A stretch of 53,571 bases of DNA from Priapulus caudatus (Eukaryota; Priapulida; Priapulimorpha; Priapulimorphida; Priapulidae): NCBI RefSeq assembly GCF_000485595.1, contig NW_014578594.1:2501-56071 (forward strand). Direction: 5' to 3'. Each line of letters starts with the position of its first letter. Positions within the stretch are counted from its first letter, which is position 1. The notes below the pieces were generated by a model. It had not been told where the DNA came from, did no database searches, and worked only from the letters and a program-made list of their open reading frames with translations. The translations under genes and the position numbers were made by a program. Positions 23,648 to 37,049 of this stretch are shown here, in pieces.

Positions 23648-24593
23648 GTGTGTATATACACCGTCCGTCACGCTATAGATCGGGTTTGCGCATGAAGATG
23701 AATATTGGGAAGCTCGATTCACTGTTTTTCTTGTACACGTTGTTCTTCTCATCTCTCCCTCTTGTGTCTGACTCTCGCCCTCCCCCTTTCACACGCACAA
23801 CCACACACCATGCCACGCACGAACGCAATACCCCACACGCACGCACGCACGCACGCACGCCAGCGCACACACGACACCCACTCTCTCTCTCTTTCTTTCT
23901 CTCTCTCTCTTCCTCCCTCTCTCTTTCTCTTCTCACTCCTCTCTCTTGACTTATCTCGTTCGCCTCGTGTACAAGCCGTGCAGTAGGATGCCGTAAAACC
24001 CCCTCCATCCATTTCTCTTCTCCCTCTCCCACTCGCTCTAGCGCTGCCTCTCTTGCTCACCCACCATCTCCATCCCCACTCTCTCGTTCGCTCCTTTCTC
24101 ACTCTTCCTTCTCTAATTCTCCTCACTCTTTTCTTAGACGTTGAGTGTACACGCACACGCGCACACCTTCTATCACAGGTATTAAGGCGTTAATTAACAT
24201 ATTAGCGTATTATAGAGCTAATGACACTAAACGCTAATAAGGCAGGTATACGAGTTATTTATTTTAGAGTCGAAAAATCATTAATCATATTTTACCCGCC
24301 AGTACCGTAACCTATTATCAATTTCCAAACCTGATCCACTCTCTCTCTCTCTGTCGCTGTCGCTCTCTGTCTGTCTGGTACTCTCCCCCCCTCTCTCTCT
24401 CTCTTCGTGCCACTCTTTCTCTCAATCTCTGCCCCCACCTGATTTTTTCACCTTCTTACCTCTCTATATTTATCATCGCTCGCTGTCGATGCTTCACTCT
24501 CTATCATCGCTCGCTGTCGATGCTTCACTCTCTATCATCTCTCATCCTCTCCACCCTTCTCTCTCCCCTTCCCCTCCCCCTCTCCGTGCGCAG

Positions 24594-24745
24594 TGCGACT
24601 GTTAGCGGCTTATCACACCTCCGGTGGCTCCGAGTATAGGAGTTATCACTTCCGACTGGCAGCAGATGTCTTCTTCTGCTGCTGCCGCAGCGCATCCATC
24701 CTGCATGCGTCATCCATGTCAAGCACCCGGCACCAATGAACTCTT
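24594..24745 (+). other. Middle copy of candidate exon Z
   Basis: Third copy, the one that keeps TGTTAGCGGCTTATC and the GCTGCTGCCGCAGCGC alanine run. It follows a clean CT-rich tract and GTGCGCAG. Confidence 0.3.
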
Positions 24746-25962
24746 ATTTAACTGTTATACTCCTCGATGTAATTAGTAAATTATTTCAACTGGATCTCAC
24801 ATACATTTTGAGAAAAAATAGAGACGTGTAAAACGGAGGGTTCGACCGTCCCTACGGGACTGATCCTCAAACGTTATCCTGTGTGGCTTTTACGAGCTTA
24901 TCACTTGATAGAGCGATGAAGATAACGATGACAATTTAGAAAAAATAGTAAAAATAGCACCATAAAGACGCGAGCGACGTATGCATATATTGGGAACACG
25001 TGTTGCCTTTTAGCGTGCTGCTACAAAGAATAATTATGATCAACGTATTTTTATTGATGAAAACTTTTAGGCATACCATCACGATATTGATATGACCGGA
25101 ATATGCGCATAGGTTATAACCACCCACTATACGAAATCCCACGCATTTACGATGTGCGAACAACCCTTGTCGAAAAGTACACTGTGCTGCCATCTGTTGG
25201 CAATAGCGGTAATTTTCACAACATTAGAATGCGGGGCTTCCGTTATATATGTGTATCATTCGTATTATACATATATTATTATTGCCTCAGACACGTAATC
25301 ACACAGAAAATGCGTGACAGTCGGTAAACTAACGAATGAGTGAGTTATGTGATTGGCAGGGTGTAAGATGTCCACGACAGCGACACCCCGTGTTTACGCA
25401 TGAAACTACGAATGCCATCACAATAACTAATAATACGCAAAATACGTAGATTTTTACACAGTATTGCCAGCGGTGTATCGTTGACTAAAATCGGTGTATC
25501 TCTCTTCCTCCCTCCCTCCCTCCCTCCCTCCCTTACGCCTAACACAACAAGCTTAAACACTCAATCTACGTAATTGCCTCAACCGCTTACCCGCAACCCT
25601 AACGCTAACACACACACATCGCATTAACACTCATAATCCTACGCCATATATCCTAACGCCTTACCCGACAGCCCACCGAAACCCACACCCTATCCTGGCC
25701 ACAAACATAACTCTAAACGAACTCCTAAACCGCTAACGTGATTCTAACTTACCCGCTTCTAAGCGTGATTCTAACACCACAGCACGTGATTCTAACTCCA
25801 GCAAGGTACCTCAGTGATGAGCTGCGGCATGATTTTGCGAGCCTGGCAAGGTCAAGCAGCCTGCTGTTTACCCTACTATGTTTTTTATGTCATGTCATGT
25901 CATGTAGTTAAAGCGGCATACGATATGTTATCTTTACGATTATGTAATGTTTAGCATGTTAC

Positions 25963-26388
25963 CTGCGTCCCGCTGGCTCTGTATCGATTCAGATAGATCT
26001 CGAACAGAAGATCCTCCCCCATCCTCACTTGTCCTGGCCACGCGAACACGGCGACCGACTGCCACTCCGGCGGTCTGATCGCCGCCCACGCCGTCTTGTG
26101 CGACGGGTGCCGTCGTCGCCTGCTGTCGGCGCGCTGCCCCGTCCGTATTCCCCCGTGTAGGACAGGTCCCTCTTTCGTCTTTGCGGTGCGCTACGAGAGT
26201 CGCTGCCGTGAGGCGTTCGAGCGGGTATGGAAGTGTTGGGTTGTGCAGTGTTGCTGTTGCTGGCCTGTTGTGGATCGTCTGCGGTGCAGCGCAGCGCCGG
26301 ATGCGTGCAGGCTGATCTCGTCCCACTCCTCTTCCCTGCTCACAAACATGTGAGACGCAGTTCTGGTCGCCGCGACAGCCATCGTCAT
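25963..26388 (-). pseudogene. TBC1D30 exon X, inverted copy 5
   Basis: Reverse complement of the exon, with scattered insertions and deletions. The donor CGCAG|gtaaca and the ATGACGATGG start are recognisable. It forms the right arm of fold-back 2. Confidence 0.7.
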
Positions 26389-26602
26389 TGTAGCGTGTGT
26401 ATATGTGTGTGTATATCACGCTGATGCTTCTTTTTCGCTATCTTTCGCACCGCGCTTTCTCTTTCTCTTCAACTCTATCTGTTTTATGTCACCTTTTCTC
26501 TATCTCTTTCCTCTCCTCTCGTCTCTCTCTCTCTCTCTCTCGCTCTTTCTTCTCTCTCATCTCTCTCTTCTCTCTCTCTATCCTCACTCACTCTCTCTCT
26601 GC

Positions 26603-26634
<32 letters not shown>

Positions 26635-28984
26635 TTCCTCTCTGGTTACTCTCTCCTCTCACCTCACCGTCACTTGCGCGCTCTCTTTTCCTCTTCTCTC
26701 TCTATCTATTCTATCTTTCTTTCTTTCACTCACGCTTCTCTTTCCGTCGTTTTCACTCTCCTCGGACTTTCTCCTCTTCGTCTTTCTCTTGAACTCTCTC
26801 TCTCTCTCTCGCTCTCTATCCCTATCTCTCCCACACGCTCCCTTCCCCCGTCTACCACACCCGCCGCGGTCATCTCTGCTCTCTCTCTCTCTCCTCTCGT
26901 CTATCGTCACGTTAGCAGTATCGTCAGCGATCCTAAATCTGTCATAAGTTTGACAATTGCTAATATCGCTTGTCGGCTGAGCTGCTCACTGTGCTGCTGT
27001 TGCTGCCTACGCGCGATGAGGATGACGACGACCGAATGATGTTGATCTCATAGCGGCGGTCTTTAACGCTTCCGCCTTGGGCCATTTTCGCTGGAATCGG
27101 CTGCAGAGATAGAATTTTCCTGGTGATGACGTTGTAAATTATGATGATGTGCGACGTTACGACAATGATGGTGGACGTTGTTTTAAATTCAACGCTTTCG
27201 CTTTGCGCTCTCGCCTCTCGTATTTGCTCAACATTGCGTCTCGATCCTCGCTCTCTCCTCTTACGTTCTCTCTCTGCTCTCGGCTCTCGTATCTCTTCTC
27301 TCTTCGCGTCTGTTCGTCTGTTCCGTACTGCCCGTCTTCCGTCTGTCAGTCTAGTCTGACTTGTCTTCTGTCTACTCTGTCGTATTTCACCGTTCTCTCT
27401 CATCCAGCTCTCGTTCTCTCTGTCTGCTGGCGAAGCGCGCTATCTCACATCCCTCTCCCCCTACTAAAGATCTATCCATTTACAATATCCCCCCACCTCG
27501 CCCTGTCGCTCCTCAATTTGGCAATGCAGTCTGTCTCACTGGTTGTCACGCCCGCGTTTGCTTCTCTTCTGCCTTTCTGCAGCCGAGCGTAGTGAAACGG
27601 TCTGTCAGTGATCCTCGGAATTTATATCAGAGGCGCGCCAGTATACTGCCATCGACACTGATCCCGTATAGTCTACATATATTGCCTACAATTATTACCC
27701 CAATGCGAGTGGGTCGGTTCCATTATTCGCCTTCTCCTATATGCAAGAAATGCTCGCCTATAATACAGTGGCAAACTTCCTAGCATTCTGTATAAAGCGT
27801 TCTGATCCTCGCCAGCTCACGGCGTGACCTAGAATCGTGATTGTCTCTCTGTCGGGACATACGGTGTCGGCATAGACAGCCTTCGTCGTTGGTCTTGGTG
27901 GAACGTCGCGTGTGCGTGCTGTCGTGTCACCGTGTCGCAGGTCTGCTCATGTTCAAAGCCGCGCTGGCTTCTTCCGCTGGCTGCTTGCTCGGGTGCTAAT
28001 GCATGTTTAGTTTGAATCGTCATTCCTTGCTCGAATTGTAGGCGGTACGTGTACCAGCCGACAGCTTAACACTGAGTCAACCAACTCAACACTGCATACT
28101 GCTACGCTGCTGCAAGCGTTCGTTCGCTAACACTTAAATGGGATCGTAGTCGGCACGGACTCAGTACACGCTATGGGAGTGAGTAGCGAGATCAGCTCAG
28201 GCGCGCCTCGTCTAAGGTAGTTATCCGTACTTGCAACAGGTTGCCAGATGAGCACGGTGTTCACGTTTCAGTAGCAGTGCAAGCATAGTGCGCACCGATG
28301 CGAGCACGGTTACGCGTATAGCATACAGTAGCCTGCGCAAATGTGTGTGTGTCTAGAGCTTACCCGACGCTATGAGCACCTACTTAGTGCGGAATATGTC
28401 TTTTTCCGGTCGCCAGACTTGCCACGAGTAGAACTATCTGTGAGCAGACTCCGTATATATATATAATATAAATAAATATTATATATTATATATAATAATC
28501 TACGGCTCTTTACTGTGCGGCTCGGTCCCTAATTCTGTTAGTGTTCTTCTGACAGTTGGACTGATGTGGCGGATAGTAGCCAGATTAAGAATATATGAGA
28601 GGCGGACCGCCGTGACTGGTTGTGGGTATTTGTCAAGCAATTAAGGATGAATAAACAGGAGAGAAAGATAAAGGACCAGAAACTTAAGTCAACATAAGTT
28701 ATTAAAACATTCAGAGAGGAGAGGGATGGGAACAGCAGCAGCAACAGTAAGGCAGTCGCTAGGCCCAACAGCAGCGGCAGGAGAAAATAAACTGATACCG
28801 AAGAGCATGGAGAACGAATAGGAACCTCGACGAAAAAGGTAGTAAGGACGAAGACGGTGAGGAGAAGTAGAGGAGGAAGAAAGAAAGAAAAGAAGGCAGG
28901 TGGGAGTGACAAAGAGAGCAAAGAAAGAAAAAGGAGATGGCGGCGAGGCATCAATTGTCAATAAAAAATAGACTTAATTAATTA

Positions 28985-29284
28985 TCTGAAGAAACGAGAA
29001 AGCATTAACATATATCCATATATATATCCGTATAGATCGATAGATAGATAGATACATAACATAAATAATAAATAGATAGATACGATAGATAGATAATAGA
29101 TAGATAGCTAGCTAGATAGAGTGGATGCGATGGACTAGACTAGATCAGCATGAGATGATTAGATAGCTCGCCTAGATAGATTAGAAGATAGATAGATAGC
29201 AGTAGATAAAGATACTGATAGATACGATAGATAGATAGATCGATAGATTTAGATAGATAGATAGATAGATAGATAGATATATAC
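28985..29284 (+). repeat. (AGAT)n array ending at a gap
   Basis: Inverse of the 17200-18110 tract, shorter, and cut by the run of N. Confidence 0.85.
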
Positions 29285-29309
29285 NNNNNNNNNNNNNNNN
29301 NNNNNNNNN
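29285..29309. other. 25-N assembly gap
   Basis: Exactly 25 N joining the end of fold-back 2 (AGAT) to the start of fold-back 3 (inverse of about 36960). Confidence 0.99.
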
Positions 29310-31630
29310 AGATCCGATATACGGTATTACTAAAAAATTATTTAGAATATAAATTAATTAATTATTTTAAATTATTGTAGGCTATTACTTTTAAAAAACA
29401 AAGTTTCCTCTACAGATGCGTAGCTGCATTTTATCGGTTTTCGCGCAGCGCTTACAATCGCTGGCTTTTGCAGCACGTCATCACCCGGTTCCGTGACGTT
29501 CAGTGCTTGCTTACGCATATCTTATAAAACGGATCGAGTGTTTGACATTATATTATGGTTAGATGGCAAACGCTAGGTGCGTGCACAGCAGCACGAGAAT
29601 CGTTATTGTACCCGGCGCAGTGACTGTATGTTACCAGGGCACAATGAGCGTTTCAATAAGTACATAGTGATAAATCGAATAACTCAATTGCATTTTACGA
29701 TCAGTACTTTACTGTTATTCACTCCTGACGCCTAATAATACTAAAATAATGCCGTTTAAATGGTTCGCGCTTCGACGCACACTATTTACAACCCTACAAA
29801 TGTTGTACTCTTTATATTCTGCCTTCTGTCATATACTATATTATATAGATTATAACTACAGCAGATGGATTATAGAGAAATAGACATAGGCGTCTTTTAG
29901 CCGTCTTGCTGCAGTCCAGCATGTCTTTCACGACAGCTGCGCTTAATGTACAACAATGTTGAAGACTGGTGTAAGCATCTGCACGAGTGTTCTCCCTTCG
30001 TTACGTGCAATTACGCCACCTTGCCTTCAATTGTTGTCCATTATTAATTTCCGGGTCGGTGGTGATGATAATAATAGTATATCAAGCGGAGCTTTTATGG
30101 ATATGTGTTTTCGTGACACAGGACGATACGATATCGCGTGATCGCCATGGCACGGTAGGCGCGGCATTTTCAAATTCGTGTTATCCGCATAATGTATTAA
30201 TTGAACGAGATCTAGTTCTAGTCGCATCAAATTAATATATGCCATGAAGTCTAATACAAACTCGGTCAAACTAATATAGAACGATTTATTCTGGACTATA
30301 GATATTGTGCGTCCAGTAGCATCCCACTTAGGTAATCTTAGATTGACTGCCTATCGCTTACGCACTCGCTATTTTATTATCCCCACCCTTGGAATCAAAT
30401 CGCGTACAGGGTTCAATAACTGTATGTATGGGCAGTTATATATATCTGCATATAATTATGTGATGTGTGTTTGGATAACACACGATCACACACACACGCA
30501 CGCACGCATCACGCACGACCCGCACAACACACGCACGCCGCGCCACAAATACACAAATACATATATATATATATATATACTATATTATATATATATATTT
30601 ATATATATAAATATAACAGGCACTTACGTGTTTTGCCGGACATGGCCTGTAGCGTGGCGGTGAGCACGTCACACTGTCGGGTCTGTCTCGCCAAGGCGGC
30701 GCTCGCGTACCGCAGCTGCCTCCGATGGCGACGTTGAACACTATGCTTGGTGGCTCGAGAGTTTCTCCACCATCTGTCCGCAGGTCCTCGATATCTGCCG
30801 ATAGATGCCGATATAATCTCATGCCTTGATTATTTATTGTTAGCGAAATGAGCGGTAGGGAGAACGTAGAGAAGAGAGAGCAGAGAGGGTGCAGACAGAG
30901 AGGGGGAGGGGGGACGAGAAAGAGTAAACAGAAGAAAACAACAGGCAAACACGCACCACACACGCACGCACGCACGCACGCACCAAACACACACACACAT
31001 ACAGACTGTTAAGAAAGGAGAGAGAGAGGAGATTGATGAGAGAGAGGGAGGCCAAGAGAGGAGCGAGGTAGGAGGAGGAGAGAAGAGAGGAGAGAGAGAG
31101 AGGATGAGAGAGAGACGAGGAACGAGCAGAAAGAGACGCAGGAGAGCGGTCGCGGAGAGAGAGACGGAGACACCGAGACAGACAGGCCGAAGAAAGCCGT
31201 CAGTGCGCCGCGCAGCCAGTTCGCAGACGCGACTACAGAGAAGCGAGCGCGCCCAGCACGGCCGGTCGCGAGTGTTAGGTTGAAGAGAGGAGAGAAGAGC
31301 ATGCAGAACACCGAGAGAGGAGAGAGAGAGCGAGAAGAAGACGAGAGAGGAGAGAGGCTGGAGACTGGACGGAGAGAGAGGAGGAGAGGAGGAACGGAGG
31401 ACGACAAGAGGAGAGAGAGACGGACTGGAGGACAGAGACCGCAGAGGACAGACGAGAGAGACGAGAGAGAAGAGAGAGAGAGAGTTTGAAGAGACAGAGA
31501 GAGAGCAGACGATGAGAGAGAGAGACGAGAGATGACAGAGGGAGAGAGAGAGCGAGAGAGAGAGGATGGAGAGATGGAGAGAAGAGAGCGCCGAAGAAGA
31601 GAGAGGTAGAGAGAGACGGGGGACGGTAGA
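29310..31630. repeat. Fold-back 3, left arm
   Basis: Reverse complement of 34640-36960. It contains the AT-rich block with GATCTAGTTCTAGTCGCATC, a (CACG)n/(TA)n tract, the coiled-coil exon and an AG-rich block (30840-31625). Bases 29310-30600 have no recognised exon; a short frame (RQLVVKDMLDCMQDRLKD in the right arm) differs between arms and I do not call it. Confidence 0.85.
30628..30822 (-). pseudogene. TBC1D30 coiled-coil exon, inverted copy
   Basis: Reverse-complement copy of 35220-35416, with donor CAC|gtaagtg on the - strand. It encodes [14 protein letters not shown] in frame, shifts by one base, and returns to the consensus for the last part ([19 protein letters not shown]). It lies in the left arm of the third fold-back. 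Confidence 0.7.
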
Positions 31631-31830
31631 AGGTTAGGGTAGGATTAGTGTTAATGCTATGTTGTGGTTAGGGTAGGATTAGTGTTAATGCTATGTTGTG
31701 GTTAGGGTAGGATTAGTGTTAATGCTATGTTGTGGTTAGGGTAGGATTAGTGTTACAGTTAGAGTAGGGTTAGAGTTTTTGTAAAAGTGGCACTAACCCT
31801 AAACCTAATCATATCCCTAATGCTCGCAAT
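31630..31830 (+). repeat. Clean 34-bp minisatellite array
   Basis: Three to four nearly identical units of GGTTAGGGTAGGATTAGTG plus TTAATGCTATGTTGT, followed by GTTAGAGTAGGGTTAGAG. This copy shows the period best. Confidence 0.85.
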
Positions 31831-32656
31831 AACCTAATTCTTTATCTTAATCTACCTTATCTTCAATCTAAATCTCCCATCACTACGGACTGGGTGTCCT
31901 ATAATACACGGGAACCACGTCGTGGTGGGTTGAATGTGTGTGTCGCACTTGTTTACTCTTTACCGGAAACACAAGTATATCTACTTATGGAAGCATCAGC
32001 ACCGTATTTTGACAGGTATGGTGACATTAGACAAGATAAGGGAATGCGTGGCGCGCGCATCTGCGTATGTTCTCACCGCAAGAAACTATCGTAAACAAAC
32101 CAATATCCCACTCTATCGTATCTCCGTATAATGCTGATACTGGTTGCGCGGCATTTTTATTTTCGAGCAAATCTAATGAGAATTTATGGGTGTTTTCATC
32201 GATTAATTACAACGTTGACATATCAAAAACACACAGACGCAGGTCGGCCGACACGTGATGACACACGAGTGTTTCAGGGTCCTTTAAAGGTCATTCAAGG
32301 ATGAAATTCGCGATATGGGACCGTCGCTGGCAGTACAGACAACGCGCCAACATCAACCTATTACACCTAACAATAAAGTTACGTTAAACTACCTATAGTT
32401 TAGAACCATCTTCATCAAGAAATCACCCTGCCTCTCAAAATAAATCCACACAAGCGAGGCGGTTCATAAACAACCTTTGCCGACCTCTGCGTTTTAATGC
32501 TCTCATTTTTTATGCATGCACGCCTATTTCCTATACATGAATCTGCTGAATGAATGTGTACCTATGACCGTCACCGTACCAATAGCCAGGCGGCCGTGAA
32601 GCTGTTGTCGTTACATATAGGTGATATACGTGGGTGTGTGTGTGTGTGTGTTGCAG

Positions 32657-32781
32657 GGACAGCTTTGATAGCGATGGTTACAGCATATCGTCCTGTACGA
32701 GCGACGCGCTGCCCGGCCGGTCGTCCGAGTATGAACGATCGAATCCGGTCCGACTGAAGCGCGCCTGCATGGAGACAACCG
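32657..32781 (+). CDS. TBC1D30: TBC1D30 long-isoform exon Y, cleanest copy
   Basis: The acceptor is a (TG)n run then TTGCAG|GG. The open frame reads DSFDSDGYSISSCTSDALPG, then RSSEYERSNPVRLKRACMETT. The first G completes the AGG codon left by exon X, giving RR-DSFDSD, which corresponds to the RRDSLDS segment near the human N-terminus. Candidate donors are ACCG|gtgtgt, GGT|gtgtat or GGTGT|gtatat. The second and third suit direct joining to the coiled-coil exon; the first suits exon Z. Confidence 0.75.
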
Positions 32782-33700
32782 GTGTGTATATACACCGTAC
32801 GTCACTGCTATAGATTTGTGCTGCGCATGGAGATGAAATATGGGAAGCTCGATTCACTGTTTTCTTGTACACGTTGTTCTTCTCAATCTCTCCCTCTTTG
32901 TGTCTGACTCTCGCCCTCCCCCTTTCACACACGCACAACCACACACGCACGCACGCACCGAACACACATACACACACGCACGCACGCACGCACGCACCGC
33001 ACGCACACACACACCCACTCTCTCTCTCTCTTTCTTTCTCTCTCTCTCTTCCTCCCTCTCTCTTTCTCTCTCACTCCCTCTCTCTTGAACTTTCTCGTTC
33101 CCTCTGCCGTACCCCCTCCATCCATTTCTCTTCTCCCTCTCCCACTCGCTCTAGCCCTGCCTCTCTTGCTCACCAACCATCTCCATCCCCACTCTCTCGT
33201 TCGCTCCTTTCTCTAATTCCCCTCCCTCTTTTCTTAGACGTTGAGTGTACACGTGCACGCGCACACCTTCTATCACAGGTATTATGGCGTTAATTAACAT
33301 ATTAGCGTATTATAGAGCTAATGACACTAAACGCTAATAAGGCCAGGTATACGAGTTTTTTTTTTTTTAGAGTCGAAAAATCATTAATCATATTTTACCG
33401 CCAGTACCGTAACCTATTATCAATTTCCAAACCCGATCCACCCTCTCTCTCTCTGTCGCTGTCGCTCTCTCTCTAGTCTGTACTCTTCCCGCCCCCCCCT
33501 CTCTCTCTCTTCGGCACCTTTCTCTCATCTCTGCCCCCACGCTGATTTTATTCGACTTCTTACCTCTCTATATTTATATCGCCTCGCTGTCGATGCTTCA
33601 CTCTCTAATGCATCGCTCGCTGTCGATGCTTCACTCTCGTATCATCTCTCATGCCTCCTCCACCTTCTCTCTCCCCTTCCCTCCCCCTCTCCATGCGCAG

Positions 33701-33850
33701 TGCGACTGTAGCGGCTTTATCAACACCTTCAGTGGCCTCGAGTATAGAGTTATCACTTCCGACTGGCAGCAGATGTCTTCTTCTGCTGCTGGCCGCAGCG
33801 CTCCATCCTGCATGCGTCCATCCATCGTCAAGCACCCGGCACAATGAATC
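33701..33850 (+). other. Possible TBC1D30 exon Z (alternative or terminal), best copy
   Basis: A long pyrimidine tract followed by ATGCGCAG makes a strong 3' splice site. The consensus of the three copies is open when entered in phase 1: VRLLAAYHTSGGLEYR, then VITSDWQQMSSSAAAA, ending PSMSSTRHQ and a stop. A stop here would give a short protein without the TBC domain. I see no homolog and no good donor, so this is a weak exon call. The printed copy is itself frame-damaged (TGTAGC for TGTTAGC). Confidence 0.3.
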
Positions 33851-34684
33851 TCTATTTAACTGTTATACTCCTCGATGTAATTGGAAATTATTTCAACTCG
33901 GATCTCACAGTACATTTTGAGAAAAAATAGATAGCGTGTAAACGGAGGCGTTCGACGTCCCCTAGCGGGACTGATCCTCAATACGTTATCCTGTGTGGCT
34001 TTTACGAGCTTATCACTTGATAGAGCGATGAAGATAACGATGACAATTAGAAAAATAGTAAAATTAGGCACGCATAAAGACGCCGAGCGACCGTTGCATA
34101 TATTGGAACACGTGTTGCCTTTTAAGCGTGCCTGCTACAAAGAATAATTGATGATCAACGTTTTTTTATTGATGAAAACTTTTAGCATACCATCACGTAA
34201 TATGGATATGACCGGAATATGCGCGCATGAGGTTATAACCACCCACTTTACGAAATCCCACGCATTTCGCGATGGTGCGAACAACCGCTTGTGTCGAAAT
34301 AGTACACTGTGCCTGCCATCTGTTGGCAATAGCCGGTAATTTTCCACCAACATCTGAGAATGCGGGGCTTCCGTTATATATGTGTATCATTCGTATATAT
34401 AGCATATATTGATTATTGCCTCAGACACGTAATCACACAGAAAATGCGTTGACATTCGCCGTAAACTAACGAATGACGGTTGAGTTATGTGATTTTGCGG
34501 CGTGTAAGTGTCACCGAAGAGTGGACAGCCCGTGTTTCGCATGAAACTACGATATGCCATCACAATAACTAATAATACAAAATACGTTAGATTTTTACCC
34601 AGTATTCGCCAGCGGTGTATCGTTGACTAAAATTGTGTATCTCTCTTCGCTCATTCCTCCCTCCCTCCCTACCTTCCTAACCTG

Positions 34685-35019
<335 letters not shown>

Positions 35020-35219
35020 TCAGTCTGTATGTGTGTGTTTGTGCGTGCGTGCGTGGCGCTGCGTGCGTGCGTGTGTGCGCGCGTGTTTGCCTGTTTGTTT
35101 CTCTGTTTAGCTCTTTCTCTCCTCCTCACCCCATCTCTGTCTCCCTCTCTCGCCCTCTATCGCTCTCTCTTTCTCTACGTTTCTCCCTACCGCTCATTTC
35201 GCTAACAATAAATAATCAG

Positions 35220-35416
35220 CAGAGATTATATCGACATCTATCGGCAGATATCGAGGACCTGCGACAGATGGGTGGAGAAACTCGACCCACCGCATACAGG
35301 TGTTCAACGTCGCCCTCGTGCGGCAGCTGCGGGTACGCGAGCGCCGCCGGCGAGTAACAGACCGACACGTTGTGACGTGCTCACCGCCACGCTACAGGCC
35401 ATGTCCGGCAAACATC
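35220..35416 (+). CDS. TBC1D30: TBC1D30 coiled-coil exon, copy nearest the core gene (indel-damaged)
   Basis: This is the last exon of the long-isoform N-terminus. A branch-point-like CTAAC and the acceptor AATCAG precede it, and the donor is CATC|gtaagt. As printed the frame breaks several times: the exon is 197 nt against 193 expected. The consensus of the three window copies is open throughout: [17 protein letters not shown], then VEKLEPPHTVFNVAIVRQ, then RYASAALARQTR, then [15 protein letters not shown]. It aligns with the human segment that ends CDIVTACLQAVSQK, directly before the DTKLKF-type core. The phase-1 end joins 38781 in frame. I infer that the breaks are sequence errors. Confidence 0.75.
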
Positions 35417-35429
35417 GTAAGTGCCTTGT

Positions 35430-35442
35430 TATATGTATATAT

Positions 35443-35487
<45 letters not shown>

Positions 35488-35694
35488 GTATATGTATATG
35501 TACGTATATATATATATATATACGTATATGTATATGTACGTATATATATATATATATGTATATGTATGTGTGTGTGTGTATGTGTGGGCGTGCGTGCGTA
35601 CGTGCGCGCGTGCGTGTGTGCGTGCGTGCGTGCGTACGTGCGTGCGTGTGTGTGTGTGATCGTGTGTTACCAACACACATCACATAATATATGC

Positions 35695-35720
<26 letters not shown>
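35430..35720 (+). repeat. (TA)n, (TG)n and (GTGC)n compound microsatellite
   Basis: Starts 14 nt after the coiled-coil exon donor. The inverted copy at 30440-30610 is shorter. Confidence 0.9.
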
Positions 35721-35726
<6 letters not shown>

Positions 35727-37049
35727 GCATACATACATATCGTACCCTGTACGCGATTGATTTCCAACTAGCTACACATTCCTTTCGAATATTCGGGTAG
35801 GGGGTAATCAAATATGAGATGGTGAGCGATTTCCATCATCATACCGCCCATAATACCACGGTTAAAGCTACGGCATCAATTAACTTACCTAATGTTGGAA
35901 TTCCTACTGAACACATATCTATATCCGAATAAATCGTTCGTATATTAGTTGACCGAGTTTGTATTAGGACTTAATGCAGTATATTATTGATGCGACTAGA
36001 ACTAGATCTCGGTCAATTAATACGAATTAAGCGATCAACACGAATTTGGAATGAATGCACACGCCTACCGTGACATGGCGAATACACGCAAATATGTACG
36101 TCTGTGTCACTGTAAAACATCTTATCCAAGCTCGCTGATATATTATTATTTCATCTACCCACCGACCCGGGAATTAATTAATGACAACAATTGAAGTCAA
36201 GGTGACGTAATTGCACGTAACGAGGGAGAACACTTCGGCAGATGCTTACACCAGTTTTCACATTGTTGTACATTAAGCGGCAGCTGGTCGTGAAAGACAT
36301 GCTGGACTGCATGCAAGACCGGCTAAAAGACCCTATGTCTATTTCTCTATATTCCATCTGCTGTATTATATATATATATATATATATATATATTGAACAG
36401 AAGGCAGAATATAAAGAGACAACATTTGTGGGGTGGTAAATAGTGGCGTTCGAGCGGCGAGACCATTTAAACGGCATTTATTTAGTATTATTAGGCGTCA
36501 TAGAGTGAATAAACAGTAAGACTGATCGTAAATGCAATTTGAGTTCATTCAATTTATCATCATTTTATTATTGAAACGGCTCAATGTATGCGTGGCGGCG
36601 GCTGCGTGTATGTATTCATGTGCCCGTGGGTAACATACAGTCACTGCGCTGGGTACAATACGATTTCTCGTGCTGCTTGCACGCACTAGCGTTTGCCATC
36701 TAACCATAATATAATGTCAATGACTCCGATCCCGTTTTATTAATGATATTGCGTAAGCAAGCACTGACGTCACGCGACCGGGTGATGATGTACGCTCGCA
36801 CAAAGCCAGCGATTGTAGCGCTGGCGGAAAACCGATAAAATCAGCTACTGCATCTGTAGAGGAAACAAATTTTAAGTAATAGGCCTACTAATAATTTTAA
36901 ATAATTTAATAATTTAATAATTCTAATAATTTTTAGTAATATACGTGTATCGGATCTCGCTAGCGTGTTACTTAACTCCTCGTTTATCTAACAGCTTACG
37001 TGTATATATACAAATCGAATTTCATCTCACTAGATCCCGACTTATATAT

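Larger units (their letters stand above)
21590..25540 (+). repeat. Direct repeat unit, copy 2
   Basis: Same order as copies 1 and 3 from exon X to just past exon Z. It stops at a (CTCC)n run at 25500-25530, where the sequence turns back. The intron blocks 22118-23521, 23648-24593 and 24746-25500 contain no further exon that I can identify. Confidence 0.85.
25540..29284. repeat. Fold-back 2, right arm
   Basis: Inverse of 17200-22640, ending in (AGAT)n at the second 25-N gap. Bases 26640-28960 are a reverse-complement copy of 9060-11290, cleaner than the 18120-21480 copy. Apart from exon X (25963-26388) no gene is recognised. Confidence 0.8.

Noticed and set aside
36240..36330. Frame RQLVVKDMLDCMQDRLKD as a further TBC1D30 exon
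   Set aside because: The inverted copy at 29880-29960 disagrees in frame, there is no clear donor, and the phase chain from the coiled-coil exon to 38781 is already complete.
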